Below, one piece after another: positions 23,899 to 32,787 of a stretch of 37,760 nt of DNA. Both the position numbers and the translations under genes were made by a program. Origin of the DNA: Pseudomonadota bacterium (lineage in GTDB: Bacteria > Pseudomonadota > Gammaproteobacteria > Xanthomonadales > Xanthomonadaceae); assembly GCA_023388355.1 (NCBI GenBank), contig JAEWGI010000059.1, positions 1-37,760 of the forward strand, written 5' to 3'. Below the pieces are notes generated by a model that was not told the DNA's origin, ran no database searches, and saw only the letters and a program-made list of their open reading frames with translations. Within the stretch, counting starts at the first letter, position 1; the number at the start of each line of letters is the position of its first letter.

Positions 23899-26004
23899 TC
23901 AATCCGCAGCGTCTTCGAAGAACACCCGGCGCGCGGCCGGGCGGGCGGCGTCGGCGGAGAAGTGCCGGCGCACGCTTTCCAGCCCGTTGCCGGCGAGGGT
24001 CGACCACAGCGGGGCGTCGCGATACAGGCGCGCGATCGCGTCCGCGAACTCCGCCGCATCAGCGGCCAGCAGGACGTCGTGGCCGTCGCGCAGGTGCATG
24101 CCTTCCGCGGCGACCGGCGTGGCGACCACCGGCTGCCCGTGCGCCATGCTCAGGTTGATCTTGCCCTTGACCCCCGCGCCGACCCGCAGCGGCGCCACCG
24201 CGATCCTGCAGCCGTCCATGTAGGGCGCGAGATCGGCGATGTATCCGTGCACGAGGACGCCCTCGTCCCGCGCCAGGCGCGCGATCGCGTCGGGCGGGCC
24301 TTCCCCGATGCAGTGGAAGCGCACGCCGGGCAACTGCGCGCGCACGCGGGGAAACACTTCCTCGCAGAACCAGCGCACCGCGTCCACGTTCGGCGGATGG
24401 CGGAAGCCGCCCACGAACACGATGTCCCTGCGCTGCGCGAAGGGCAGGCCGGCACCGGCCACCGCGTGCACGTTGGACAGCACTTCGACCCGTGCGCCGG
24501 GCGCCTCGCGCGCGAGCACCGCCGCCTCGTCCTCGCTGACGACCACGGTCACGTCGCTGTCGCGGACCATCTCCAGCTCCAGCACGCGGGTCGTGTCGGC
24601 CGCGCGCGCGAGCGCGCTGTCGCCCGCCAGCAGCGCGGTGCGGCGCTCGCGCAGGAAATGCAGGTCCACGCTGTCGAACACGATCCGGGCGCGCGGCGCG
24701 GCGCGGCGCAGCAGCGGCAGCAGCTCGCGCAGCACATGGTGGCGGCTGACCATCACCACGTCGAAGCGCGGACCGTGTTCGCGCAGCCACTGCGACAGGC
24801 GTCCGGCGAACGGCGCGTACCAGGCCTCGATGCCCAGCGCCTGAAGGTCCGCGGTATGCCGGCCGGCATGCGCGAGATCCGCCGGCAGGAACGCCACGTG
24901 CGCGCCTTCGGCCTGCAGCAGGCGCATCAGGTTGACCAGGCGCAGCGATGCCGAGTCCCGGTCCGGGCGGGGCGTGGCGCCATCGATCACCAGCACCTGG
25001 CGCTGGCCGCGGTGCAGGCTGGCGGGCGACGGCACGTCGCCGGCGGCGGGATGCGAGCGCAGGGCCTGCGCGCGATGGGCCGCGAACACCGCCCGGTTGC
25101 GCACCTGCCAGGCCTTGGTCCCGGCCTCCGGATCGGAGCCGGCGGTCGCGCCTTCGTCGTGGACCACGCGCGCCGCGGGCTGGTAGCGCACCACGCGCCC
25201 GGCCTCGCGCACCGCGAAGGCCAGGTCGGTGTCCTCGTAGTAGGCCGGCGCATAGCGCCGGTCGAAGCCGCCGACCTGGCGGAACAGCGCCGCGGGAATG
25301 GCGGCCGCAGCGCCCGATACGTAGTCGGTCGCGCGCACGTAGGCGAAGCGCGGATCGTCGGGAGATTCGAAGCGTCCGTAGTTCCATGCGCTGCCGTCGG
25401 CGAACACCAGACCGCCGGCTTCCTGCAGGCGGCCGTCGGGATACAGCAGCTGGGCACCCGCCAGGCCGGTGTCCGGGTGCAGGCGGAAGGTGTCGAGCAG
25501 GGCATCAAGCCAGCCTGGCTGCGGCACCGTGTCGTTGTTGAGGAACACCAGGTATTCGCCGCGCGCCCGGGCCGCACCTTCGTTGCAGGCGTCGATGAAG
25601 CCGCCGTTGACGGCACGCGTGACGACCACCAGTCCGGCCACCCCGGGAAGATGGCTGGCGGTGGCGTCGGGCGAGGCATCGTCGGCCACGATCACCTCGA
25701 TCGCGCATCCGGGCCGATGCGCTGCGATCGCGCGCAGGCAGGCCAGGGTATGCGGCCACTGCCCGTGGACCGGGATCACGATGCTGGCCACGGGCGAGTC
25801 TGCATGCGGAATCGCGAACGGCTCGAACGGGCGCGTATCGGGCGGCACCAGCGCGCGTGCGGGTGGCCGCGCATTCGGCGCGAACTGCAGCCGCGCCCGC
25901 TCCAGGGTGTGGCTCCAGCCGCGCGTGCGCAGGCTGGACAGGCCGCGTCGGGCGAGGCCCGTTGTCCGCGCGAGCAGCAGCCGCAGATCGTCCAGGATCG
26001 TCAT
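23899..26004 (-). CDS. Two-domain glycosyltransferase (GT2 fused to GT4)
   Basis: A 701-residue protein. The first half is a GT-A glycosyltransferase of family 2: SPVASIVIPVHGQWPHTLACL, VIVADDASPD, a NNDT metal-binding segment and YEDTDLAFAVREAG. The second half is a GT-B glycosyltransferase of family 4: DIVFVGGFRHPPNVDAV, GVRFHCIGEGPPD, and APLRVGAGVKGKINLSMAHG with the nucleotide-sugar site. Such fusions build O-antigen or capsule-type polysaccharides by adding two sugars. ATG 26004 starts at MTILDDLRLLLA. It stands alone on the minus strand, divergent from mrcB with 129 bp between, not in a polysaccharide cluster. Donor and acceptor cannot be told from sequence. Confidence 0.85.
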   Translation of the reverse strand: MTILDDLRLLLARTTGLARRGLSSLRTRGWSHTLERARLQFAPNARPPARALVPPDTRPFEPFAIPHADSPVASIVIPVHGQWPHTLACLRAIAAHRPGCAIEVIVADDASPDATASHLPGVAGLVVVTRAVNGGFIDACNEGAARARGEYLVFLNNDTVPQPGWLDALLDTFRLHPDTGLAGAQLLYPDGRLQEAGGLVFADGSAWNYGRFESPDDPRFAYVRATDYVSGAAAAIPAALFRQVGGFDRRYAPAYYEDTDLAFAVREAGRVVRYQPAARVVHDEGATAGSDPEAGTKAWQVRNRAVFAAHRAQALRSHPAAGDVPSPASLHRGQRQVLVIDGATPRPDRDSASLRLVNLMRLLQAEGAHVAFLPADLAHAGRHTADLQALGIEAWYAPFAGRLSQWLREHGPRFDVVMVSRHHVLRELLPLLRRAAPRARIVFDSVDLHFLRERRTALLAGDSALARAADTTRVLELEMVRDSDVTVVVSEDEAAVLAREAPGARVEVLSNVHAVAGAGLPFAQRRDIVFVGGFRHPPNVDAVRWFCEEVFPRVRAQLPGVRFHCIGEGPPDAIARLARDEGVLVHGYIADLAPYMDGCRIAVAPLRVGAGVKGKINLSMAHGQPVVATPVAAEGMHLRDGHDVLLAADAAEFADAIARLYRDAPLWSTLAGNGLESVRRHFSADAARPAARRVFFEDAAD

Positions 26005-26133
26005 CGAGCCCCTGCAACTCCAGCTGACCGCCGGACCGGCGCCCGCCGCGGACGGCCGAAGTGGTGGGATAGACTGCGCATTGCGCCGATTGTCGCATTC
26101 CGCGGCCCGCTTCCGGTGCAGGTTCCGGCAGGC

Positions 26134-28608
26134 ATGGCCCGTATCGAGCACGACGAAGACGAGCGCGACGACAAACCCCGTGGCACCCGCGCACGCCGCG
26201 ACTGGCGGCGTCGGCTGGTCACGTGGGCGCTGGCGGCGGTCGGCCTGGGAATCGGCTTCCTCGTGCCCTATTCGCTGTATCTCAACCAGCAGATCAGCCA
26301 GCGTTTCGGCGAGCTGCGCTGGCAGGTGCCCACCCGCGTCTACGCGCGACCGCTGCGGCTGGCGCCGGGGCTGGCGATGGACGCGCAGACCCTCAAGACC
26401 GAACTCGTCGCCGCCGCCTACCGCGAGGGCGACGGGGTGCGCGCGGGCACCTACCTGGAAGAGGACGGACGCTGGACGATCTCCAGCCGCGGCTTCCGCG
26501 ACGTCGACGGTGCGGTCGGGCCGAGCCGCGTCCAGGCCACTGTCTCGGGTGGCCGCGTGCGCACGCTCAGGGACCTCGCCGGCGACCGCGAGATCAAGGC
26601 CGCGCGCCTGGACGCCGCGCGCATCGCCACGCTGTACGGGCAGAAGCAGGAGGAACGGCGGCTGGTGCGGGTCGAGGACGTGCCGCCGCTGGTGACCGAC
26701 ACCCTGCAGGCGGTCGAGGACCGCGACTTCGCCCATCACCACGGCATCGACCTGAGCGGCATGGCGCGCGCGGCCTGGGTCAACCTGCGTTCGGGCGAGA
26801 AGAAGCAGGGTGCCAGCACCCTGACCCAGCAGCTGGCGCGCAGCGGCCTGCTCGGGATCGGCCGCGAGCAGACCTGGAGCCGCAAGTTCAACGAGATCCT
26901 GTACGCGCTGCTGATGGAGGCGCGCTACGACAAGAGCACGATCCTGGAGGCCTATCTCAACCAGGTCTATCTCGGCCAGCGCGGCGCGCAGGCCATCCAC
27001 GGCGTCGCCGCGGGCGCCGAGTTCTGGTTCGGCCGCCGGCTGGAGGAACTGGATACCGAGCACGTCGCGCTGCTGGTGGGCATGGTGCGCGGGCCGTCGC
27101 ACTACGATCCGCGCCGGCATCCGGAGCGGGCGAAGGCGCGGCGCGATTTCGTGCTGGCGAACATGCTCGAGACCGGGCTGATCGACCAGGCCGGCCATGA
27201 GCGCGCCGTTGCGGCGCCGCTGGGGGTGTCGCGCACGCCGGGCAGCATCGCAGCCAACCGCCTGCCGGCCTACGTCGACCTGGTGCGCCGGCAGCTGGCG
27301 CGCGACTATCCGGCCGATGCGCTGCTCGGCGCCGGACTGAGCGTGATGACCGGCATGTCGCCTTCGGCCCAGGCCTATGCCGAGGCGTCGGTGACGCGCA
27401 CCCTCGACGCGCTGCAGACCGGCAAGCGCCCGCCGCTGGAAGCGGGGCTGGTGCTGACCGACGTGCACGACGGCGAGGTGCTGGCCGTGGTCGGCAGCCG
27501 CGAGCCGAGGGTCCACGGCTTCAACCGCGCGGTCGAGGCGCGGCGCCCGGTGGGCTCGCTGCTCAAGCCGTTCGTGTACCTGCTGGCGCTGGCCAGCCCG
27601 CGCGACTGGTCGCTGGCGACCTGGGTGGACGACTCGCCGGTGATGGTCACCCTCGACAACGGCCAGCGCTGGTCGCCGGAAAATTCGAATGGCCGCAGCC
27701 ACGGCAGCGTGCGCATGATCGACGCGCTGGCGCGGTCCTTCAACCAGGCCACGGTGCGCGTCGGGATGCTGGTCGATCCGGCCCGGCTGGCCGACCTGGT
27801 GCACACCCTCGCCGGGATCGAGGCCAGCCCCAATCCTTCGCTGATCCTGGGATCGGTCGACCAGAGTCCGTACGCGATGGCCCAGCTCTACCAGTTCCTC
27901 GCCTCCGGCGGCGAGATCCAGCCGCTGCACGCCGTGCGCGGAGTGCTCGACCAGGATGGCCAGGTGGTGCGCCGCTACGACAAGGACCCGGCCCCGGCGA
28001 CCGAGGGCGATGCCATCGCGGCCAGACTCGTCACCCTCGCGCTGCAGCACGCGGTGACCTCCGGAACCGGGCGCCAGCTGGTGAACGACGGCCTCGGCCG
28101 GCTCAACGCCGCGGGCAAGACCGGCACCAGCAACGACGGCCGCGACAGCTGGTTCGCCGGCTGGACCGGCGACCACCTGGCCGTGGCCTGGGTCGGAAAC
28201 GACAGGAACGAGCAGACCGGGCTGTACGGCGCGACCGGCGCGATGCGGGTCTGGTCGGGGATCTTCGCGCATCTGCCGAGCGCGCCGCTGCGGGTCGGCA
28301 ACCAGGGTCTGGACTGGCAGTGGGTGCTGCAGTCCAATGCCACCGACGCCGAATGCCCCGGCGTGCGCCGGTTCGCCTTCGTCGACGGCTTCGCTCCGCC
28401 CTACGTCCCCTGCGCTTCGTATACGCCGACCGATCCGTATGCGCTGCCCGACGCGGGCTCGCCGGGGGATCCGGCGGCGTCCGGCACGCGCAGGCGCGGT
28501 TGGCGGGAGTGGTTCGGCTTCGGCCGCAGCGAGCCCGCGGCAGAGCCGGCCGCGCCGTCGCCTGCCGATGTCCCGCCGGCCAGTCCGTCGCCTCAAGAGC
28601 AGCCCTGA
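26134..28608 (+). CDS. mrcB: Bifunctional penicillin-binding protein 1b
   Basis: An 824-residue class A peptidoglycan synthase. Cytoplasmic basic tail, membrane helix about 28-52, UB2H domain (PTRVYARPLRLAPG onward), glycosyltransferase-51 domain with catalytic Glu195 in QAVEDRDFAHHHGID and GASTLTQQLAR, and a transpeptidase with Ser475-x-x-Lys478 (GSLLKP), SFN at 535-537 and KTG at 662-664. The UB2H domain marks PBP1b and in E. coli binds LpoB. ATG 26134 is the expected start. The lipoprotein gene that begins at the next base after its stop is a candidate activator, and CpoB in this window is another known partner. Confidence 0.96.
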   Translation: MARIEHDEDERDDKPRGTRARRDWRRRLVTWALAAVGLGIGFLVPYSLYLNQQISQRFGELRWQVPTRVYARPLRLAPGLAMDAQTLKTELVAAAYREGDGVRAGTYLEEDGRWTISSRGFRDVDGAVGPSRVQATVSGGRVRTLRDLAGDREIKAARLDAARIATLYGQKQEERRLVRVEDVPPLVTDTLQAVEDRDFAHHHGIDLSGMARAAWVNLRSGEKKQGASTLTQQLARSGLLGIGREQTWSRKFNEILYALLMEARYDKSTILEAYLNQVYLGQRGAQAIHGVAAGAEFWFGRRLEELDTEHVALLVGMVRGPSHYDPRRHPERAKARRDFVLANMLETGLIDQAGHERAVAAPLGVSRTPGSIAANRLPAYVDLVRRQLARDYPADALLGAGLSVMTGMSPSAQAYAEASVTRTLDALQTGKRPPLEAGLVLTDVHDGEVLAVVGSREPRVHGFNRAVEARRPVGSLLKPFVYLLALASPRDWSLATWVDDSPVMVTLDNGQRWSPENSNGRSHGSVRMIDALARSFNQATVRVGMLVDPARLADLVHTLAGIEASPNPSLILGSVDQSPYAMAQLYQFLASGGEIQPLHAVRGVLDQDGQVVRRYDKDPAPATEGDAIAARLVTLALQHAVTSGTGRQLVNDGLGRLNAAGKTGTSNDGRDSWFAGWTGDHLAVAWVGNDRNEQTGLYGATGAMRVWSGIFAHLPSAPLRVGNQGLDWQWVLQSNATDAECPGVRRFAFVDGFAPPYVPCASYTPTDPYALPDAGSPGDPAASGTRRRGWREWFGFGRSEPAAEPAAPSPADVPPASPSPQEQP

Positions 28609-29130
28609 ATGATGTCCGCATTCCGCATCGTCGCCTCCGTCCTGGTCCTGGCGCTTGCCGCCTGTGCAGGACCGTCGCAACGGGCCGGCTCCGCGCCGCC
28701 GCCTTCGCTCACGCCGGAACAGATGGTGGGAGCGATCGAGGCCGCGGCCGGCAGCGGCGAAAGCGAGCTTGCGGTGCAGCCCCTGCGCGATCCGATGGTC
28801 GAGGACCTGCGCCAGCAGGCCGGTGTCGCCCGCGCGCAGGCGCGCTACGCCGCCGCCGCCGCCGCGCTCGAGCGCGCGCTGGCGATCGTGGCCGACGATC
28901 CGGCGCTGCTGCAGGAGCGCGCGGAGATCGCGCTGCTGCAGCGCGATTTCGAACGCGCCGGCAGCCTGGCCGAGCGCGCGTTCGAGCTTGGCGCCAAGGT
29001 CGGGCCGCTGTGCCGCAGGCACTGGGCGACGATCCAGCAGGTGCGCATGGCGGCAGGCGATGCCGCGGGCGCCGGGTCGGCCGCGCGCCAGGTGCAGGGC
29101 TGCACGGTTGCGGCGCCCGAACGCTACTGA
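28609..29130 (+). CDS. TPR lipoprotein, candidate PBP1b activator of the LpoP type
   Basis: A 173-residue lipoprotein: signal peptide with lipobox LALAAC (Cys19), a Pro/Ser linker, then two or three tetratricopeptide-like helix pairs (RYAAAAAALERALAIVADDPA, LLQRDFERAGSLAERAFELG, AGDAAGAGSAARQVQGC). It begins at the base directly after the mrcB stop, so it is almost certainly co-translated. In P. aeruginosa the TPR lipoprotein LpoP is encoded next to ponB/mrcB and activates PBP1b. Position, lipidation and fold agree; function is inferred. Aspartate at +2 is absent (Ala-Gly follow the Cys), consistent with outer-membrane sorting. Confidence 0.75.
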   Translation: MMSAFRIVASVLVLALAACAGPSQRAGSAPPPSLTPEQMVGAIEAAAGSGESELAVQPLRDPMVEDLRQQAGVARAQARYAAAAAALERALAIVADDPALLQERAEIALLQRDFERAGSLAERAFELGAKVGPLCRRHWATIQQVRMAAGDAAGAGSAARQVQGCTVAAPERY

Positions 29131-29131
29131 G

Positions 29132-31189
29132 ATGCCCGCGACCGACCGCATCGGATCCGACGCCCTCGCCACCCGCAGCAGCCAGGCGCTGGCCGAGGGC
29201 GGCCTCCTGGCGCAGCGCATCCCCGCCTTCGCCGCCCGCCACGCCCAGCAGCGCCTGGCCGCGGCGGTGGCCGACGCGCTGGTGCAGCGCGACACCCTGC
29301 TGGCCGAGGCCGGCACCGGCACCGGCAAGACCTTCGCCTACCTGGTGCCGCTGCTGCTGTCGGGACTCAAGGCGATCGTCTCCACCGGCACCCGCGCGCT
29401 GCAGGACCAGCTCTACCACCGCGACCTGCCGCGCGTGCGCGATGCGCTCGGCACCGGGCTGAAGACCGCGCTGCTCAAGGGTCGCGCCAACTACCTGTGC
29501 CGCTACCGGCTCGAGCGCGCGAAGGGCGAGCCACGCTTCACCTCGCGCGAGCAGATCGGCCAGTTCCAGCGCATCGTGGCCTGGAGCGGGCGCACGCGGA
29601 TGGGCGACCTGGCCGAACTCGAGGCCCTGCCCGAGGATTCGCCGCTGCTGCCGATGGTCACCTCGACCGCCGACAACTGCCTGGGCAGCGAATGCCCGAT
29701 GTGGAGCGAATGCTTCGTGGTCCAGGCGCGCCAGCGCGCGCAGTCGGCCGACCTGGTGGTGGTCAACCACCACCTGCTGCTGGCCGACCTGGCGCTCAAG
29801 CAGGAGGGCTTCGGCGAGATCCTGCCCGGCGCGCAGGCCTTCGTGGTCGACGAGGCGCACCAGCTGCCCGAACTGGCGGCGCAGTTCTTCGGCGAGAGCC
29901 TGTCGGCGCGGCCGCTGGTGGAGCTGGCGCGCGACGCGCTGGGCGAGTGCAAGGACCAGCCCGGTGCGCTCGCCGTCCTGCAGCAGCCGGTGCGCGAACT
30001 CGAACACGCCACGCGCGCGCTGCGCGCCAGCATGGAAGGCCTGCCCAACCGCGGCACCCGCGACCGCGCGCTGCACTGGCCTGCGTTCGACAGCGGGCTG
30101 AACGCGGTGTCCGCGGCCGTGGCCGCGCTGCGCGACGCGCTGGCGCCGTTGCGCGAGGCATCGCCCGGTTTCGACGCCTGCCATGCGCGTGCGCAGGAGA
30201 ATGCTTCGCGGCTCTCACGCTGGGTGGGCGAGCGCGGGGGCGGGGATGGCAGCGTCGTTCCCGCTGCGCAGGACCAGGCGGAAACGGCAGGCGTCGCCCG
30301 TCCGGGGCCGGCCGGCGACGACGACGTGCGCTGGTACGAACTCTCGCCGCGCGGCTTCCGCCTGCAGCGCACGCCGCTGGACGTGTCCGGGCCGCTGCGC
30401 GCGCATCGCGAGCAGTCTCGCGCAGCCTGGGTGTTCACCTCCGCCACGCTGGCGGTCGACGGCAGCTTCGGCCACCTGGCCGCGCGCCTGGGACTGGACG
30501 TTCCCGAGACCCTGCTCGTGCCCAGCCCGTTCGACTGGCCGGAGCAGGCGCTGTGCTACCTGCCCACGCGCATGCCGCAGCCTTCCGACCGCGACTACAC
30601 CTGGGCGGTGATCGATGCGGTACGCCCGGTGCTGCGCGCGTCCGGCGGGCGCGCATTCCTCCTGTTCGCCTCGCACCGGGCGCTGCGGGAGGCGGCCGAG
30701 CTGCTGCGCGAGGAGGGCGACTGGCCCCTGTTCGTGCAGGGCGAGGCGCCGCGCCACGTGCTGCTGCAGCGCTTCCGCGAGTCGGGCAACGGCGTGCTGC
30801 TGGGCGCGGCCAGCTTCCGCGAGGGCGTGGACGTGGCCGGCGAGGCGCTGAGCGTGGTGGTGATCGACAAGCTGCCGTTCGCGGCGCCGGACGATCCGGT
30901 GTTCGAGGCGCGGCTGGACGCGATCCGGCGTGCCGGCGGCAATCCGTTCCGCGACGAACAGCTGCCGCAGGCGGTGATCGCGCTCAAGCAGGGCGTGGGC
31001 CGGCTGATCCGCACCGAAACCGACCGCGGCGTGCTGGTGCTGTGCGATCCGCGCCTGACCGGGAAGTCCTACGGCAACGTGTTCCTGGAGTCGCTGCCGC
31101 CGTTCGCGATTACCCGCGAGCAGGCCGACGTGGATGCCTTCTTCGACCTGGCCGCCGCGCCCGACGCGGCGGACGTGGCGTCGCCCTGA
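29132..31189 (+). CDS. yoaA: ATP-dependent helicase of the DinG/YoaA type
   Basis: A 685-residue XPD-like superfamily 2 helicase with an iron-sulfur cluster. Walker A AGTGTGKT (60-67); cluster cysteines in NYLCRYRL and NCLGSECPMWSECF; DEAH box 240-243 (VVDEAHQLPEL); C-terminal motifs GAASFREGVDVAGE and QGVGRLIRTETDRG. This size and layout fits YoaA, which in E. coli works with the clamp-loader subunit HolC in replication-fork repair, better than DinG, which is longer. It starts 1 bp after the lipoprotein stop. Confidence 0.9.
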   Translation: MPATDRIGSDALATRSSQALAEGGLLAQRIPAFAARHAQQRLAAAVADALVQRDTLLAEAGTGTGKTFAYLVPLLLSGLKAIVSTGTRALQDQLYHRDLPRVRDALGTGLKTALLKGRANYLCRYRLERAKGEPRFTSREQIGQFQRIVAWSGRTRMGDLAELEALPEDSPLLPMVTSTADNCLGSECPMWSECFVVQARQRAQSADLVVVNHHLLLADLALKQEGFGEILPGAQAFVVDEAHQLPELAAQFFGESLSARPLVELARDALGECKDQPGALAVLQQPVRELEHATRALRASMEGLPNRGTRDRALHWPAFDSGLNAVSAAVAALRDALAPLREASPGFDACHARAQENASRLSRWVGERGGGDGSVVPAAQDQAETAGVARPGPAGDDDVRWYELSPRGFRLQRTPLDVSGPLRAHREQSRAAWVFTSATLAVDGSFGHLAARLGLDVPETLLVPSPFDWPEQALCYLPTRMPQPSDRDYTWAVIDAVRPVLRASGGRAFLLFASHRALREAAELLREEGDWPLFVQGEAPRHVLLQRFRESGNGVLLGAASFREGVDVAGEALSVVVIDKLPFAAPDDPVFEARLDAIRRAGGNPFRDEQLPQAVIALKQGVGRLIRTETDRGVLVLCDPRLTGKSYGNVFLESLPPFAITREQADVDAFFDLAAAPDAADVASP

Positions 31190-31238
31190 GGCCGCCGGCG
31201 GCGCACCCGGCCAGCCGCCGCGCCGCTACCATGGCGGC

Positions 31239-31934
31239 ATGAGACTGCTCGCCTTCGAAACCGCCACCGAAGCCTGCTCCGTCGCCGTGCTGGTGGACGG
31301 CCGGGTGATCGAGCGCTTCGAGCTCGCGCCGCGCCGCCACGCCGAACTGGCGCTGCCCTGGGCCGATGCGCTGCTGGCGGAGGCCGGGGTGGCGAAGTCC
31401 CAGCTCGACGCGATCGCGGTCGGACGCGGGCCCGGCGCCTTCACCGGCGTGCGCCTGGCGGTGGCGCTGGCGCAGGGGATCGCGCTGGCGCTGGACCGGC
31501 CGGTAGTCGCGGTCTCCACCCTGGCGGCGCTGGCCCAGCGCGCCCCCGGGGAGCGGGTGCTGGCCGCGATCGATGCGCGCATGGGCGAGGTCTACCTGGG
31601 CCGCTTCGGTCGCGGCAACGGCGGGCTGCGGCCGCTGGACGCGGAGCGCGTGATCCGCCCCGACCAGGCCGGGATTCCCGCCGAAGCCGGCTGGCACGGC
31701 GTCGGCACCGGCTTCGGCGCGGCCGAAGGCGCGCTGCGCCAGCGGCTGGAGCCGGTCCTCGCCGCGGTGGACGCGCAGGCCCTGCCGCATGCGGCGGACG
31801 TGGCGCGCCTGGGCGCGGCGGCCTTCGCCCGCGGCGAGGCGCTCGCGCCCGAGCGCCTGGAGCCGGCCTATCTGCGCGACAACGTGGCGCTGACGCTGGC
31901 CGAGCAGCAGGCGCTGCGAGCCGGGCGGGGCTGA
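31239..31934 (+). CDS. tsaB: tRNA threonylcarbamoyladenosine complex subunit TsaB
   Basis: A 231-residue ASKHA-fold protein. The family opening LLAFETATEACSVAV and the GRGPGAFTGVRLAVALAQG motif are present. TsaB forms the TsaBDE complex that makes t6A on ANN-decoding tRNAs, including the lysine tRNA of this window. ATG 31239 is chosen because MRLLAFET is the standard start. It lies 49 bp after yoaA. Confidence 0.94.
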   Translation: MRLLAFETATEACSVAVLVDGRVIERFELAPRRHAELALPWADALLAEAGVAKSQLDAIAVGRGPGAFTGVRLAVALAQGIALALDRPVVAVSTLAALAQRAPGERVLAAIDARMGEVYLGRFGRGNGGLRPLDAERVIRPDQAGIPAEAGWHGVGTGFGAAEGALRQRLEPVLAAVDAQALPHAADVARLGAAAFARGEALAPERLEPAYLRDNVALTLAEQQALRAGRG

Positions 31935-32138
31935 GGCGGGGGGCGGGAGTCCGGGACCCGGGACCCGACGCCGGGCTTCGAACTTGAAGCGCGAAACCCG
32001 GGGCGAAGGGCCAACGGCCGGGCGCCCGGGGGGCGGGAGTCAGGGGACGGGGCCGGAATCGGACCGGAGCAGGGCAGCGGGGGAACCTGCCGCGCCGGGC
32101 GCGGTCCACCCCGGGACCGCTCCATCCGAGGCCATGTC
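31935..32138. other. GC-rich spacer with GGGACCC-type repeats before lepB
   Basis: No gene is visible. Near 31946-31966 lies GGGAGTCCGGGACCCGGGA and following GACCCGAC, the inverse of the repeat read into ybgC. The segment GGGGGGCGGGAGT occurs twice (around 31938 and 32028), bracketing about 90 bp. A lepB promoter, if present, is not recognisable. Confidence 0.5.
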
Positions 32139-32759
32139 ATGTCCACTGCAACCGGGTCCACCGCCGGCCGTGCGCGCCGCTGGCTGCGCCGCGAGCTGCC
32201 GCCGCTGCTGCTGCTGATCGCGCTGCTGGTGGTGGCGCGCTCCTCGTTCGCCAACCACTACCACGTGCCCAGCGGTTCGATGGAGCCGACCCTGCGGCCG
32301 GGCGACCGGGTGCTGGTCGACATGAGCGCCTACGGCCTGCGGGTTCCGTTCACCGGCCTCGAACTGCTGCCGCGCGGACGCCCGGAGCCGGGCGAGGTCG
32401 TGGTGTTCAAGTCGCCCCGCGACGGCACCCGGCTGATCAAGCGCGTGGTCGCGGTGGGCGGGCAGACCGTGGCCCTGCGCGATGGCCGGTTGTGGATCGA
32501 CGGGCGCCCGCTGCAGGTGCCGGGCAGCGACGCGGAACGCTTCGACGCGCGCGTGGCGCGCCTGGACCTGGGCGACGGCGGCGGCCCCGACATCCACCCG
32601 CTTCCGGTCCCCGCCGGCATGGTGCTGGTGCTGGGCGACCACCGTGGCGCCAGCGCCGACGGCCGCTGGTTCGGCCTGGTGCCCGAGGAAACCTTCTACG
32701 GCCGCGCGATGGGCGTGTACTGGCGCAGCGGGCAGGGACCGGTCTGGCAGCGCCTGTAG
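32139..32759 (+). CDS. lepB: Small signal peptidase I with one membrane helix
   Basis: A 206-residue S26 signal peptidase that cuts secretory signal peptides. One membrane helix (about 20-36), then the catalytic Ser47 in VPSGSMEPTLRPGD and Lys101 in TRLIKRVVAVGG. The C-terminal box reads GDHRGASADGR rather than the usual GDNRDNSxDSR. It lacks the second membrane helix and the long domain-II insert of the housekeeping LepB, and is not next to lepA or rnc. It is probably a second signal peptidase; its substrates are unknown. ATG 32139 is chosen; ATG 32134 is out of frame. Confidence 0.85.
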   Translation: MSTATGSTAGRARRWLRRELPPLLLLIALLVVARSSFANHYHVPSGSMEPTLRPGDRVLVDMSAYGLRVPFTGLELLPRGRPEPGEVVVFKSPRDGTRLIKRVVAVGGQTVALRDGRLWIDGRPLQVPGSDAERFDARVARLDLGDGGGPDIHPLPVPAGMVLVLGDHRGASADGRWFGLVPEETFYGRAMGVYWRSGQGPVWQRL

Positions 32760-32787
32760 TGCGGGCCGGGCCGGGAACGGGCCGGCC

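Noticed and set aside
23899..29328. A minus-strand open frame of about 1800 codons spanning mrcB and beyond
   Set aside because: Only the part from 26004 to 23899 resembles proteins (the glycosyltransferase). The rest is antisense to mrcB and the lipoprotein gene and stays open because GC-rich third positions suppress stop codons.
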